From NCBI RefSeq assembly GCF_019243775.1, contig NZ_CP069157.1, positions 1,984,001-2,048,000 on the forward strand: a stretch of DNA of 64,000 nucleotides. The letters are read 5' to 3'. The position numbers were made by a program, and so were the translations under genes. Source of the stretch: Morganella morganii (GTDB lineage Bacteria; Pseudomonadota; Gammaproteobacteria; Enterobacterales; Enterobacteriaceae). Below, piece by piece: positions 22,128 to 31,265 of this stretch (the first letter of the stretch is position 1; each line of letters opens with the position of its first letter). Below the pieces are notes generated by a model, which ran no database searches, was not told the origin of the DNA, and saw only the letters and a list, made by a program, of their open reading frames with translations.

Positions 22128-23003
22128 TTACAGCAATACCCGGCACCCTGCTGCCTGTAATTTTTCTGCCACCGGTGGAATGACGGAGAAATTATTCCAG
22201 CGCAGGTCCAGTTTGCGCAGCTGTGTTAATGCTGCCAGGCTGTCCGGCAGTGTACTCAGCTGATTCGCACGTAAATCCAGATATAACAGGGATGATAATT
22301 CACCGGTGTTTTCCGGCAGGGCTTTCAGGGCATTGAAACGCAGATTCAGTGTATTGAGTTGTTGTAACCGGCTTATTTCCGGCGAAATAAACGCCACCCG
22401 GTTATTATTCAGATCAAGAATTTCCAGCGCTGCCACAGCTGCAATCTCATCCGGAACAGCGGTTATTTTATTATTCATCAGATGCATTTCGCGGGTATTT
22501 TTCAACCCGCTGACAGCAGAAGACAGTTCCGTTATCCGGTTATTATAAAGACGGATTTCTTCCATTTTTTCCATTTCAGAAAACCATGCCGGTATTGCTG
22601 TCAGTTGATTATCCGTTGCATTAAAATAACGCAGATTTTTCAGTCCGGAAAATGACGACGGTAAGCTGCTGTATCCGTTTTCACTGAGATAAAGATATTG
22701 CAGCTGATGTAATTCACCTATTTCCGGCGGAACATCCGCGATACAATTATGTCCCAGATCCAGCATTTCACAGGCAGTCAGCTGTGCAATATCCGGCGGA
22801 ATATAAGCCAGCTGATTACAGGAGAGATTCAGTACCTGTAATGACGTACAGTGACGCAGTGCAGCCGGATATTCAGAGAGCTGATTGTTATAGGCACTGA
22901 TAACCTGCCGGGTATACGGCGGCGTGATAAACGCATCAATTGACGTATACCCGCCGTTATCCAGGTTCAGTTCAGCATCAGAAACAGTGTGTTGGTGCAG
23001 CAT
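22128..23003 (-). CDS. Leucine-rich-repeat protein
   Basis: 291 residues. From about residue 42 it is built of ten successive repeats of exactly 23 residues of the LxxLPxxIxxLxxLxxLxLxxN type, ending in a short cap. No signal peptide or membrane segment is visible, and there is no catalytic domain such as the E3 ligase found in IpaH/SspH effectors. Such repeats form a curved protein-binding surface. The start at 23003 has GGAG 7 bases upstream. It lies 69 bases after murJ on the same strand and may be read through from it. Partner and role are unknown. Confidence 0.8.
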   Translation of the reverse strand: MLHQHTVSDAELNLDNGGYTSIDAFITPPYTRQVISAYNNQLSEYPAALRHCTSLQVLNLSCNQLAYIPPDIAQLTACEMLDLGHNCIADVPPEIGELHQLQYLYLSENGYSSLPSSFSGLKNLRYFNATDNQLTAIPAWFSEMEKMEEIRLYNNRITELSSAVSGLKNTREMHLMNNKITAVPDEIAAVAALEILDLNNNRVAFISPEISRLQQLNTLNLRFNALKALPENTGELSSLLYLDLRANQLSTLPDSLAALTQLRKLDLRWNNFSVIPPVAEKLQAAGCRVLL

Positions 23004-23072
23004 ACAAACGCTCCGGCATCCGCGATTCCGCAGGGCTTGTTATCAGCCCCGTCAGAATAAGATAAAAACAGT

Positions 23073-24608
23073 TTATAAGCTGCGCTGTGCAAAGTCCCGC
23101 AGGCGGAAACCAAGCGCATACAGTGCGGCAAAATAGGCACCGGCACCGGCAATCACCACACCCATCAGGCGCAGCATACGCATCAGCATATTGCCCTGTG
23201 ACCATTCCGGCATCAGATACATCATACCCACCAGTACCGCGGCCATAAACAGCATTGCGATCACCAGTTTGAGGAAAAATTTTCCCCAGCCCGGCAGCGG
23301 TGTGAAGATATTCTGTTTGCGCAGTTGCCAGTACAGCAGTGAGGCGTTGAAACAGGCCGCAATACCAATCGACAGCGCCAGACCGGCATGTTTAAACGGC
23401 CCGATAAAGGCCAGGTTCATCAGCTGTGTCAGGATCAGCGTGGCAATCGCGATTTTCACCGGTGTTTTGATGTTCTGGCGGGAATAGAATCCCGGTGCCA
23501 GTACTTTAATCACAATCATCCCCATCAGACCGACGCAGTAGGCAATCAGTGCCTGTTGTGTCATCAGGGCATCAAAGGCGGTGAAATTTTTGTACTGGAA
23601 CAGGCTGACCGTCAGTGCTTCCGCCAGAATCGCGAGCGCCACCGCACACGGCAGAGCCAGCAGGAAACAGAGACGCAATCCCCAGTCCATCAGTTTGCGG
23701 TATTCGGTGGTATCCCCTTTGGAGAAGCTTTTTGCCAGCGACGGCAGCAGAATCGTCCCCAGTGCCACCCCGAGCACACCGGACGGCAGTTCCATCAGAC
23801 GGTCAGCGTAATACATCCAGGAGACCGAGCCGGACACCAGGAATGAGGCAAAAATGGTGTTGATAATCAGTGAAATCTGGCTGACCGATACCCCGAGGAT
23901 CGCCGGCCCCATCAGTTTCATTACCCGCCAGACCCCGCTGTTACGGAAAGAAACTCTCGGCAGCACCAGCATGCCGATTTTTTTCAGGTGCGGCAGCTGA
24001 TAGGCAATCTGTAATACCCCCCCTGCCAGCACAGCCCACGCCAGCGCCATAATCGGCGGATCAAAATACGGGGCGGCAAACAGTGCAAAACCGATCATAC
24101 TGACATTCAGCAGGGTCGGTGCAAATGCAGGGACGGAAAAACGGTTCCAGGTATTGAGGATCCCCCCCGCCAGTGAAGCGATGGAGATCAGAAAGATATA
24201 CGGAAAGGTGACTTTCAGCAGATTGGCGGTCAGCGTAAATTTATCCGGGTCATCGGTAAAACCCGGTGCGGTGACATAGATAATCCACGGTGCGGCCAGC
24301 ATTCCGAGCACGGTGACCACCGCCAGAATCAGTGTCAGCATCCCGGAAACATAAGCGATAAAGGTGCGGGTCGCTTCCTCGCCCTGCTGAGTTTTATATT
24401 CCGATAAAATCGGCACAAAGGCCTGGGAAAATGCCCCTTCGGCAAAAATACGCCGCAGCAGATTCGGCAGTTTAAAGGCGACAAAGAAGGCATCGGCAGC
24501 CATCGATGCCCCGAAAATCCGGGCGATAATGGCATCACGGATAAAGCCGAGTACACGCGAGAACATCGTCATCGAGCTGACGGCGGCGAGAGATTTCAAT
24601 AAATTCAT
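23073..24608 (-). CDS. murJ: Lipid II flippase MurJ
   Basis: It moves lipid II across the inner membrane for peptidoglycan synthesis; essential in E. coli. 511 residues, the same as E. coli, with about 14 predicted hydrophobic helices. The family stretch [33 protein letters not shown] carries the conserved charged residues near the substrate cavity. Neighbour rimJ lies upstream on the same strand; a hairpin lies between them at 24649-24690. Confidence 0.97.
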   Translation of the reverse strand: MNLLKSLAAVSSMTMFSRVLGFIRDAIIARIFGASMAADAFFVAFKLPNLLRRIFAEGAFSQAFVPILSEYKTQQGEEATRTFIAYVSGMLTLILAVVTVLGMLAAPWIIYVTAPGFTDDPDKFTLTANLLKVTFPYIFLISIASLAGGILNTWNRFSVPAFAPTLLNVSMIGFALFAAPYFDPPIMALAWAVLAGGVLQIAYQLPHLKKIGMLVLPRVSFRNSGVWRVMKLMGPAILGVSVSQISLIINTIFASFLVSGSVSWMYYADRLMELPSGVLGVALGTILLPSLAKSFSKGDTTEYRKLMDWGLRLCFLLALPCAVALAILAEALTVSLFQYKNFTAFDALMTQQALIAYCVGLMGMIVIKVLAPGFYSRQNIKTPVKIAIATLILTQLMNLAFIGPFKHAGLALSIGIAACFNASLLYWQLRKQNIFTPLPGWGKFFLKLVIAMLFMAAVLVGMMYLMPEWSQGNMLMRMLRLMGVVIAGAGAYFAALYALGFRLRDFAQRSL

Positions 24609-24648
24609 GCTGAGTGTGCTGGTCAGATAACAAAGGCGGAAATAGTAT

Positions 24649-24690
24649 CACGATAACGCGGGCGGAACAGAAAAACCCGCCGTTATCGTG
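24649..24690 (-). other. Stem-loop at the rimJ 3' end / murJ leader
   Basis: Arms CACGATAACG and CGTTATCGTG enclose an inner GC-rich complement (GGGCGG with CCCGCC). The right arm overlaps the rimJ stop region. There is no clean U-tract after the outer stem on the minus strand, so it may be an attenuator or a processing site ahead of murJ. Confidence 0.45.
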
Positions 24691-25270
24691 GCTTAACCCA
24701 GTCCGGGGTGGTCAGTGCGGTCAGAACATGGTCACGCCACCGGCCGTTAATCATCAGATAATCTTTTGCGTAGCCCTCTTTTTCAAACCCGAGCCGGGCA
24801 AGGAGTTGTCCGCTGCGCTGATTATGCGGCATATAGTTTGCCATAATGCGGTGCATGCCCTGCTGACGCTGCATATAGCGCAGTGTCGGCTCCAGGGCTT
24901 CCTGCATATAATGCTGCCCCTGCCATTTTTCTCCCAGTGAATAGCCGAGAAAACAGGCGTAAAACACGCCGCGGATGACATTACTGTAGTTCGCCACCCC
25001 CATCACCTCATTTTCAGCCTGATCCAGCAGCAGAAAATGGAAAGCGGTGCCCTGACGGTGCATATCCGTCATCAGCTGTAAGCGGGATGACCAGCCGGAA
25101 GGATGATAGTGGCTGCGGTCGCGGAGAGGCTCCCAGGGTTTCAGAAATGCTTCGTTTTCACAGTAATATTCACTGATGCGGTACGCGTCCCGCTCGTGCG
25201 CCAGCCGGACCACCATTCTGTCCGTGTTAAAACGCAGCTGCGGCGTATTCGCGCGGTAGCCGAACAACAT
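24683..25270 (-). CDS. rimJ: Ribosomal protein S5 alanine N-acetyltransferase RimJ
   Basis: GNAT enzyme that acetylates the N-terminal alanine of S5 and assists 30S assembly. 195 residues against 194 in E. coli. It starts [28 protein letters not shown]. The acetyl-CoA-binding region is around [18 protein letters not shown], then [28 protein letters not shown]. It is upstream of murJ and divergent from mdtH. Confidence 0.94.
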   Translation of the reverse strand: MLFGYRANTPQLRFNTDRMVVRLAHERDAYRISEYYCENEAFLKPWEPLRDRSHYHPSGWSSRLQLMTDMHRQGTAFHFLLLDQAENEVMGVANYSNVIRGVFYACFLGYSLGEKWQGQHYMQEALEPTLRYMQRQQGMHRIMANYMPHNQRSGQLLARLGFEKEGYAKDYLMINGRWRDHVLTALTTPDWVKPR

Positions 25271-25435
25271 AATTCCTCTCTCAGAAGGCCGTAGTCAGGG
25301 TGTGCTTAACCACGTTCCGTCGATAAAAAAAATATCATCCTGAATTCTCTGTTATCAGACGCTGAATAAGCAGAGAATAGAAGGCGTAATCATCTCCCTT
25401 TTTTCTATTCCTTTCAATATTTAATGTGGTGCTGA

Positions 25436-26635
25436 ATGTCACTTGTCAGACAAGCCCGGACGCTGGGTAAGTACTGGTTGCTGGTGGATAACCTGCTGGT
25501 TGTTCTCGGCTTCTTTGTGGTCTTCCCGCTGATCTCCATCCGTTTTGTTGAACAACTCGGCTGGGCGGGGATTGTGGTCGGGTTTGCTCTGGGGCTGCGC
25601 CAGCTTGTCCAGCAGGGGCTGGGAATATTCGGCGGTGCGATTGCTGACCGCTTCGGTGCCAAGCCGATGATCGTCATCGGTATGTTTCTCCGTGCAGGCG
25701 GTTTTGCCCTGATGGCCATGGCGGATGAGCCGTGGATCCTCTGGCTCTCCTGTATTCTCTCGGCTATCGGCGGCACGCTGTTTGACCCGCCGCGCACTGC
25801 GCTGGTAATCAAACTGACCCGCCCGTATGAACGCGGCCGTTTCTATTCCCTGCTGCTGATGCAGGACAGCGCCGGGGCGGTACTCGGGGCACTGCTCGGC
25901 AGCTGGCTGCTTATCTATGACTTTCATCTGGTCTGCTGGGTGGGCGCGGCAATCTTTATTATCACCGCCCTGTGTAATGCCTGGCTGCTGCCCGCTTACC
26001 GCATTTCCACCACCCGCACCCCGGTCAAAGAGGGGCTGACCCGCGTACTGAGTGACAAACGGTTCTCCCGCTATGTGCTGACACTGACCGGTTATTTCAT
26101 TCTCTCCGTGCAGGTGATGCTGATGTTCCCGATCATCGTCAACGAACTGGCGGGCACACCGGCGGCGGTGAAATGGATGTATGCCATTGAGGCTGCATTA
26201 TCACTGACTCTGCTCTATCCGCTGGCCCGCTGGAGTGAAAAACACTTCCGGCTGGAAACCCGTCTGATGGCCGGTTTATTCCTGATGAGCCTGAGTATGT
26301 TCCCGGTCGCACTGACTCATTCACTGCATGTATTATTCGCGATTATCTGTTTGTTCTATTTAGGTTCGGTGATTGCCGAACCGGCACGGGAAACCCTCAG
26401 CGCGTCACTGGCGGATCCGCGCGCACGCGGCAGTTACATGGGCTTCAGCCGCCTGGGGCTGGCATTCGGCGGTGCCATCGGTTATACCGGCGGCGGCTGG
26501 CTGTATGATCTGGGTAAAGAAATGCAATTACCTGAACTTCCCTGGTTTTTACTCGGTACAATCGGGCTGATTACACTGATAGCACTTTACCGCCAGTTTA
26601 ACCCGAAGAAGATAAGCCCTGCCGTATTAAATTGA
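25436..26635 (+). CDS. mdtH: Multidrug efflux MFS transporter MdtH
   Basis: Inner-membrane proton-coupled exporter, linked in E. coli to fluoroquinolone tolerance. 399 residues against 402 in E. coli, with about 12 hydrophobic helices. The MFS motif A-like loop is [16 protein letters not shown] between helices 2 and 3. It starts [27 protein letters not shown] as in the family. The order rimJ, mdtH, yceB matches E. coli. Confidence 0.92.
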   Translation: MSLVRQARTLGKYWLLVDNLLVVLGFFVVFPLISIRFVEQLGWAGIVVGFALGLRQLVQQGLGIFGGAIADRFGAKPMIVIGMFLRAGGFALMAMADEPWILWLSCILSAIGGTLFDPPRTALVIKLTRPYERGRFYSLLLMQDSAGAVLGALLGSWLLIYDFHLVCWVGAAIFIITALCNAWLLPAYRISTTRTPVKEGLTRVLSDKRFSRYVLTLTGYFILSVQVMLMFPIIVNELAGTPAAVKWMYAIEAALSLTLLYPLARWSEKHFRLETRLMAGLFLMSLSMFPVALTHSLHVLFAIICLFYLGSVIAEPARETLSASLADPRARGSYMGFSRLGLAFGGAIGYTGGGWLYDLGKEMQLPELPWFLLGTIGLITLIALYRQFNPKKISPAVLN

Positions 26636-26699
26636 TCCGGATATTTGGGATTTGCCGCAGCACAGGTTAGTATCGGGTGGTATACAACAGGAGATACCG

Positions 26700-27257
26700 A
26701 TGAGATTATTCCTTTTTACCGCGGCACTGGTCGCAGCAACAGTTTTAACCGGCTGCGATAAATTAACCGAAATCAGTGTCAGTGAAGAGACCATTAACAG
26801 TGCGGTGGCAGAGAATATCCATCTGAATAAACAGATTGGTATGGATGGTGTGGCAGATGCGGATTTTACCCTGGAAAAACTGCTCACCGAGATTGGCCGT
26901 GAAGAGCCCGGCAAAGTAAAACTGACGGCAATCGGCTCGCTGAAGCTGGTTTCGCTGTTCGGTTCACGGGATTTCACTATTTCAATGTCTCTCAGCGCCG
27001 CACCGTATTTCGATGCCACCAGCGGGTCAATCTATATGCGGGATGTTGAAATTACCAATTACACGCTGGATCCGGACAAATGGGATACCCTGATTTCCGC
27101 GCTGATCCCTTATCTCAATCATACACTGAGCACCTTTTTCAATATCACCCCGGTGTATGTTCTGAATGGCGATAATACAGCCGAAGCGGCTGCGAAGAAG
27201 TTTGCCAAGGGCATTGAAATTCGGCCTGGCCGGATCGTTATCCCGTTAACCGAATAA
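26700..27257 (+). CDS. yceB: DUF1439 lipoprotein YceB
   Basis: 185 residues from ATG 26700, which has AGGAG at 26688-26692. An alternative start at 26652 lacks a signal sequence. The lipoprotein signal has lipobox LTGC, placing Cys at about residue 19, so it is predicted to be membrane-anchored. The body matches E. coli YceB (GIGVADA..., IGREEPGKVKLT, KFAKGIEIRPGRIVIPLTE), a lipid-binding-like fold of unknown role. Confidence 0.9.
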   Translation: MRLFLFTAALVAATVLTGCDKLTEISVSEETINSAVAENIHLNKQIGMDGVADADFTLEKLLTEIGREEPGKVKLTAIGSLKLVSLFGSRDFTISMSLSAAPYFDATSGSIYMRDVEITNYTLDPDKWDTLISALIPYLNHTLSTFFNITPVYVLNGDNTAEAAAKKFAKGIEIRPGRIVIPLTE

Positions 27258-27309
27258 TTTCGATTAAAAATTTTAATTGTGATAGTAAATTATTAATTCA
27301 CTAAATTAT

Positions 27310-27346
27310 GATACCGTTCCTTAACTATCCCGCTGGGAACGGTATC
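27310..27346. other. Long-loop inverted repeat downstream of yceB; only element in a 370-bp gap
   Basis: GATACCGTTCC and GGAACGGTATC flank 15 bases, 53 bases after yceB. The trailing sequence is not a clean T-run, so it is a weak terminator or another structure. The rest of the 27258-27627 gap is AT-rich; no gene is supported there. Confidence 0.5.
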
Positions 27347-27627
27347 ACCTTCCTGTTTTGCAGAAGAATATGACGAAAATTCAATGCATACGAAAAGATA
27401 CCAGGTTATCCCATTCTGACGCATCTGCAGTACGCTTCCTGTAAAACAGAGTGAAACACTGATTTTTCTGCTGTTACAGATAAAATTAATTTGTGATTGA
27501 GCGCTTTTTTCTGAATCTGCAGGATTCTTTTTTGATGATATATTTCACAATTCATAAACATTTTTAACACTCATCTAATCTCTTTCAGTAACATCAGAAA
27601 ATAACTATTCCGGATAAGGATCATCTG

Positions 27628-28941
27628 ATGCTGACACTGATTGGGCTGCTGATCATCATTTCTATTGTCGTTCTGCTGATGACAGGAAAAACCAGCCCTG
27701 TAATTGCCATGTCTGTTATTCCCCTGCTCGGCGCCCTGCTGGCCGGCTATTCCCTGCCTGAAATCACTGAATTTTTTGATTACGGCATCAAAAAAGTGGC
27801 CAGTGTCGCAGTGATGTTCCTGTTTGCCATTCTGTTTTTCAGCATTATGAAAGATCTGCACATCTTCAATCCGTTTATCCGCCTGATGATCGGGCTGACC
27901 CGGGGAAATGTGGTCATTGTGGCGATGGTTACTGCGCTGGTGGCAGCCGTTGTGCATCTCGACGGTTCCGGTGCGGCAACGTTTCTGATTATTATCCCGG
28001 CGTTTTTACCTATCTACCGGCGGCTGGGTATGAGCCCGTATCTGATGTTGCTGCTGATGTGTATGAGTATGGGGGTAATGAATATGGTGCCGTGGGGCGG
28101 ACCGCTCGGCCGCGCCTCTGCTGTGACCGGTATTTCCGCTTCAGTGCTGTGGCAGCCGCTGATCCCGGTACAAATCATCGGTATTACCGCATCGGTGCTG
28201 GTTGCCGCGCTGTTTGGTCTGCGGGAAAAACGCCGGATCGCCCGGGCGGCACAATACGGCACCACGCCGTATGAGCAGGATTCGCTTCTTGAATTGTATG
28301 ATGAGGCGGATAAAGAACACGGTACGGAAAAACCACAGCGCTTTCTGATTAATATCTCGCTGATCCTGCTGGCTATCCTCAGTCTGGCACTGGGGTGGCT
28401 CGCGGCACCGTATATCTTTATGCTGGCGCTCTCCGCCGCTCTCATTGTCAATTACCCGAAACCAAAAGACCAGGTAGCCGTGATTAACCATCATGCCCCG
28501 CAGGCGTTATCTATGGCAGCAATTATCCTTTCCGCCGGGGTATTCCTGGGGATTATGGATAAAGGCGGGATGCTGGAGTCCGTGGCAAAGGATCTGCTGC
28601 TGATTATTCCGGGACATATGGCGGAACAGTTTCATATTATTATCGGGATGATTGGTGTGCCGCTGGATATCTTTACCAGTACCGATGCCTATTACTTTGC
28701 CCTGCTGCCGATTGTCCGTGATGTGGTGGCATCCGCCGGTATTCCGCCTGCTGATGTGGTGTATGCCATGGCTATCGGTAATAACGCCGGAACCTTTGTC
28801 AGCCCGTTCTCACCGGCTGTGTGGCTGGCGGTGGGGATTGCCGGGGTGGATATGGGGCGGCATCTGCGCTACTCCTTCTTCTGGATCTGGCTGTTCAGCT
28901 TTATCACCCTGGCGGCAGGCTGGTTCCTCGGGCTGTTCTGA
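27628..28941 (+). CDS. CitMHS-family citrate/tricarboxylate transporter
   Basis: 437 residues with about 11-12 hydrophobic helices. The sequence follows the CitMHS pattern: LTLIGLLIIISIVVLLMTGKTSPVIAM at the start, a LDGSGAATFLIIIPAFLPIYRRLGMSP motif, NMVPWGGPLGRASAV, and a C-terminal NNAGTFVSPFSPAVWLAVG. The family imports metal-citrate complexes with protons; the preferred metal cannot be read here. It stands alone, with no citrate lyase or two-component sensor next to it. Confidence 0.87.
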   Translation: MLTLIGLLIIISIVVLLMTGKTSPVIAMSVIPLLGALLAGYSLPEITEFFDYGIKKVASVAVMFLFAILFFSIMKDLHIFNPFIRLMIGLTRGNVVIVAMVTALVAAVVHLDGSGAATFLIIIPAFLPIYRRLGMSPYLMLLLMCMSMGVMNMVPWGGPLGRASAVTGISASVLWQPLIPVQIIGITASVLVAALFGLREKRRIARAAQYGTTPYEQDSLLELYDEADKEHGTEKPQRFLINISLILLAILSLALGWLAAPYIFMLALSAALIVNYPKPKDQVAVINHHAPQALSMAAIILSAGVFLGIMDKGGMLESVAKDLLLIIPGHMAEQFHIIIGMIGVPLDIFTSTDAYYFALLPIVRDVVASAGIPPADVVYAMAIGNNAGTFVSPFSPAVWLAVGIAGVDMGRHLRYSFFWIWLFSFITLAAGWFLGLF

Positions 28942-28950
28942 GCCGGATAC

Positions 28951-28976
28951 AAAAAGCCCGGTCATCTGACCGGGCC
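28951..28976 (-). terminator. Terminator for ycdY transcription (minus strand)
   Basis: GCCCGGTCA / TGACCGGGC hairpin. The T-run lies on the minus strand side (AAAAA on the plus strand), 30 bases after the ycdY stop. It may also slow the convergent citrate transporter transcript. Confidence 0.75.
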
Positions 28977-29005
28977 TGAAAAATAATATGTGACAACGTC
29001 ACACA

Positions 29006-29566
29006 TTAATCATCGTTTTCGTCTTCTTCTGCGTCTTCTGTCAGCTCTTCATACAGCGCGGACAGTGCTTCACGGGTCAGAATAGCCAGGGTGCGGTAAA
29101 AGCCGTGCTGTGCATGTGACTCAACTTTCCCGAGAAATGCATCACTCCACGGCAGCAGATAGTCCGCAAACAGCGCCGTCTGCGCACTGACTTCATCTTC
29201 CTGTGCCTGATCTTCCAGCCAGGATGCCCCCAGCAGCAAAGATCCGAAACTGTCTGTTACCGCATCAGTCAGCGGCATACCGCGTTCACTGAGAAACTGA
29301 CGGACTTCACTTTCCGGTTCACCGGTATAGTCCGACCGGAGCTGAGCCACCGCCCCGTCAGCAAACAACTGCTGATAATCCGCTGCCAGTTCCGCACTGT
29401 CGCAATGCTCAGCCAGCCGTGTCAGCAGTGCATCCTGCTCCAGCGGCCAGTGGGCTTTCAGCTGCCCCTGCTTAATCATCGTCAGAACCGGTGCCAGCAC
29501 AGGATCAGCCGGAGCGCGGTTAAACAGGGTTCCGAGCAGGCGGCAGACCAGTGAAAATTCATTCAT
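29006..29566 (-). CDS. ycdY: TorD/DmsD-family chaperone YcdY
   Basis: 186 residues, all-helical, acidic C-terminal tail. It starts MNEFSLVCRLLGTLFNRAP and contains FLSERGMPLTDAVTDSFGSLLLGASWLEDQ, matching E. coli YcdY. In E. coli it has been reported to stimulate the zinc phosphatase YcdX. I see no ycdX next to it. It lies 63 bases downstream of ghrA on the same strand, so the two are probably co-transcribed. Confidence 0.92.
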   Translation of the reverse strand: MNEFSLVCRLLGTLFNRAPADPVLAPVLTMIKQGQLKAHWPLEQDALLTRLAEHCDSAELAADYQQLFADGAVAQLRSDYTGEPESEVRQFLSERGMPLTDAVTDSFGSLLLGASWLEDQAQEDEVSAQTALFADYLLPWSDAFLGKVESHAQHGFYRTLAILTREALSALYEELTEDAEEDENDD

Positions 29567-29629
29567 ACTTCAAATCCTTATTAACTGAGTTGCCGCTATT
29601 GTCCGGATTGTCCTTATTGCTGTAAAGAA

Positions 29630-30571
29630 TTAATACCCCAGCTCCATATTCACCACGCCCTGCGGTGCTTCGCCCCGCTCAATCCGCTCAATATTAGCAA
29701 CGATGGCTTTCATTGCCTCTGACGGAATGGTAAATGCAGCAATGTGCGGCGTGACATCCACCCGCGGGTGGGTCCAGAACGGGTGCATTTCCGGCAGCGG
29801 TTCGGTGGCGAACACATCCAGGCTGGCACCGGCAATCTGTCCGTCATCAATGGCTTCCAGTAAATCGTTATCCACCAGATGCGAACCGCGCGCCAGGTTA
29901 ATCAGGTAAGAACTCTGCGGCAGCTTACTGAACAGTGACTGGTTGAGGATCCCTCTGGTCTGCGGTGTGTCCGGCAGCAGATTGATCAGCAGGCGGCTGT
30001 GGCTTAAGAATTCATCCAGTTGATCGTTGCCGTGGAAACTGGTCACGCCGGGGATCTGTTTTGGTGTCCGGCTCCAGCCATGGACTTTAAATCCGAATTC
30101 TGCCAGCTTTTCCGCCACGGAACGGCCGAGAACTCCGGTTCCCAGCACACCGATTTCGAATTCATCAAATGTGAAAGCAGGCTGTGCTTTCCAGATACGC
30201 TGCTCCTGCTGGCGTTTATAAATATCCATCTTGCGGAAGTACCACAGCGCCTTGGCAACCGCGTACTCCTGCATCTGCGCCCCCATCCCGGTATCTTCAA
30301 GGCGGATCACCGGCACCCCGGCAGGCAGTGTGCCCGGGTTTGCCTGTTCCTGTTTCAGAATGGCATCCACCCCGGCACCCAGCGCAAAGACCCCTTTCAT
30401 GGTGGTCCGCCCGGCCAGACACTCACGCGGCGGTAACCACACCAGGGCATAATCCGCCGGCTGGTTATCACCCGGAACCCATTTGCGGATATCCGCCTGC
30501 GGCAGGTGTTTTTTCATGCCGTTGATCCACAGCTCAGAATCAAAAAAAGGATGGTAGAAAATAATATTCAT
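29630..30571 (-). CDS. ghrA: Glyoxylate/hydroxypyruvate reductase A
   Basis: NAD(P)H-dependent reductase of glyoxylate and hydroxypyruvate, 313 residues (312 in E. coli). The D-isomer 2-hydroxyacid dehydrogenase fold has the nucleotide-binding motif GVLGTGVLGRSVAEKL. The catalytic Arg lies in NLARGSHLV, followed by an ATEPLPEMHPFWTHPRVDVTPHIAAFT stretch with Glu and His. It lies upstream of ycdY on the same strand. Confidence 0.95.
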   Translation of the reverse strand: MNIIFYHPFFDSELWINGMKKHLPQADIRKWVPGDNQPADYALVWLPPRECLAGRTTMKGVFALGAGVDAILKQEQANPGTLPAGVPVIRLEDTGMGAQMQEYAVAKALWYFRKMDIYKRQQEQRIWKAQPAFTFDEFEIGVLGTGVLGRSVAEKLAEFGFKVHGWSRTPKQIPGVTSFHGNDQLDEFLSHSRLLINLLPDTPQTRGILNQSLFSKLPQSSYLINLARGSHLVDNDLLEAIDDGQIAGASLDVFATEPLPEMHPFWTHPRVDVTPHIAAFTIPSEAMKAIVANIERIERGEAPQGVVNMELGY

Positions 30572-30834
30572 GCGGCGCTCCTCTGTTTTTTTACCAGCCT
30601 GATAGGATTACGCAAAGAATTCAAGCCCCGGACAGATTTTCGTATCGTTAAAATGTTGTTATTGTTAACTGACCTGCATATTTTTCCGGCAGATGATTTT
30701 CCGCCGGAAAAAAATCAGCGGTTATTTTTCAGGCAGCCGGTACGCTGTTTTCAGCGGATTTGCTATGTTAATCACCAATATGCTGTTTTTTTGGTTAAAC
30801 AAACGAAAAAACACATTTTTTTTCATGGCGTGTA

Positions 30835-30863
30835 TTGACGGGTTACGTCGCTTCCCCTATAGT
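30835..30863 (+). promoter_or_regulatory. Promoter of the tRNA-Ser gene
   Basis: TTGACG (30835-30840), then a 17-base spacer and TATAGT (30858-30863). The GC-rich discriminator (AGCGCCCCG) follows, as in stringently controlled stable-RNA promoters. The rest of the 30572-30907 gap is AT-rich ghrA upstream DNA with no supported gene. Confidence 0.85.
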
Positions 30864-30907
30864 AGCGCCCCGTTGCAGCGAGATATCAACGCAACGAACA
30901 GTACCCC

Positions 30908-30997
30908 GGTGAGATGTCCGAGTGGCTGAAGGAGCACGCCTGGAAAGTGTGTATGCGCGAAAGTGCATCGAGGGTTCGAATCCCTCTCTCACCGCCA
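30908..30997 (+). tRNA. tRNA-Ser (anticodon GGA)
   Basis: 90 bases, GGTGAGA at the 5' end pairing with TCTCACC, a long variable arm as expected for serine, anticodon GGA at 30942-30944 in loop CTGGAAA, T-loop GGTTCGAATCC, and encoded CCA at 30995-30997. It reads serine codons UCC and UCU. It has its own promoter and terminator. Confidence 0.97.
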
Positions 30998-31007
30998 TCT
31001 TAAGAGA

Positions 31008-31039
31008 AGAGCCTGCTGAGCAATCAGCAGGCTTTTTTT
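31008..31039 (+). terminator. Intrinsic terminator after tRNA-Ser
   Basis: AGCCTGCTGA / TCAGCAGGCT hairpin followed by seven T, about 10 bases after the tRNA. Confidence 0.9.
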
Positions 31040-31265
31040 CGTTTCTGCTTTTTCTTTTTTATGCTGCTATCCGGTCCGGCGGCAGAATATCCTGTTTTAT
31101 TACACCTTAACTTCTTCATATTTTTGATTTTATTTTAATATCCGCTATTGTATACAGCGTCATTTGATGTATCTCAGCTAAATCTCTCCCTGTTTTGCGT
31201 AGACTAATGCGCGTTGGCGTCTCCCTATTTTTTTCATATGACTCAGAGGTGACAGTTGTCCGGAA

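Noticed and set aside
30922-31110. 62-residue frame across tRNA-Ser
   Set aside because: It overlaps the tRNA gene and its terminator; no coding evidence.
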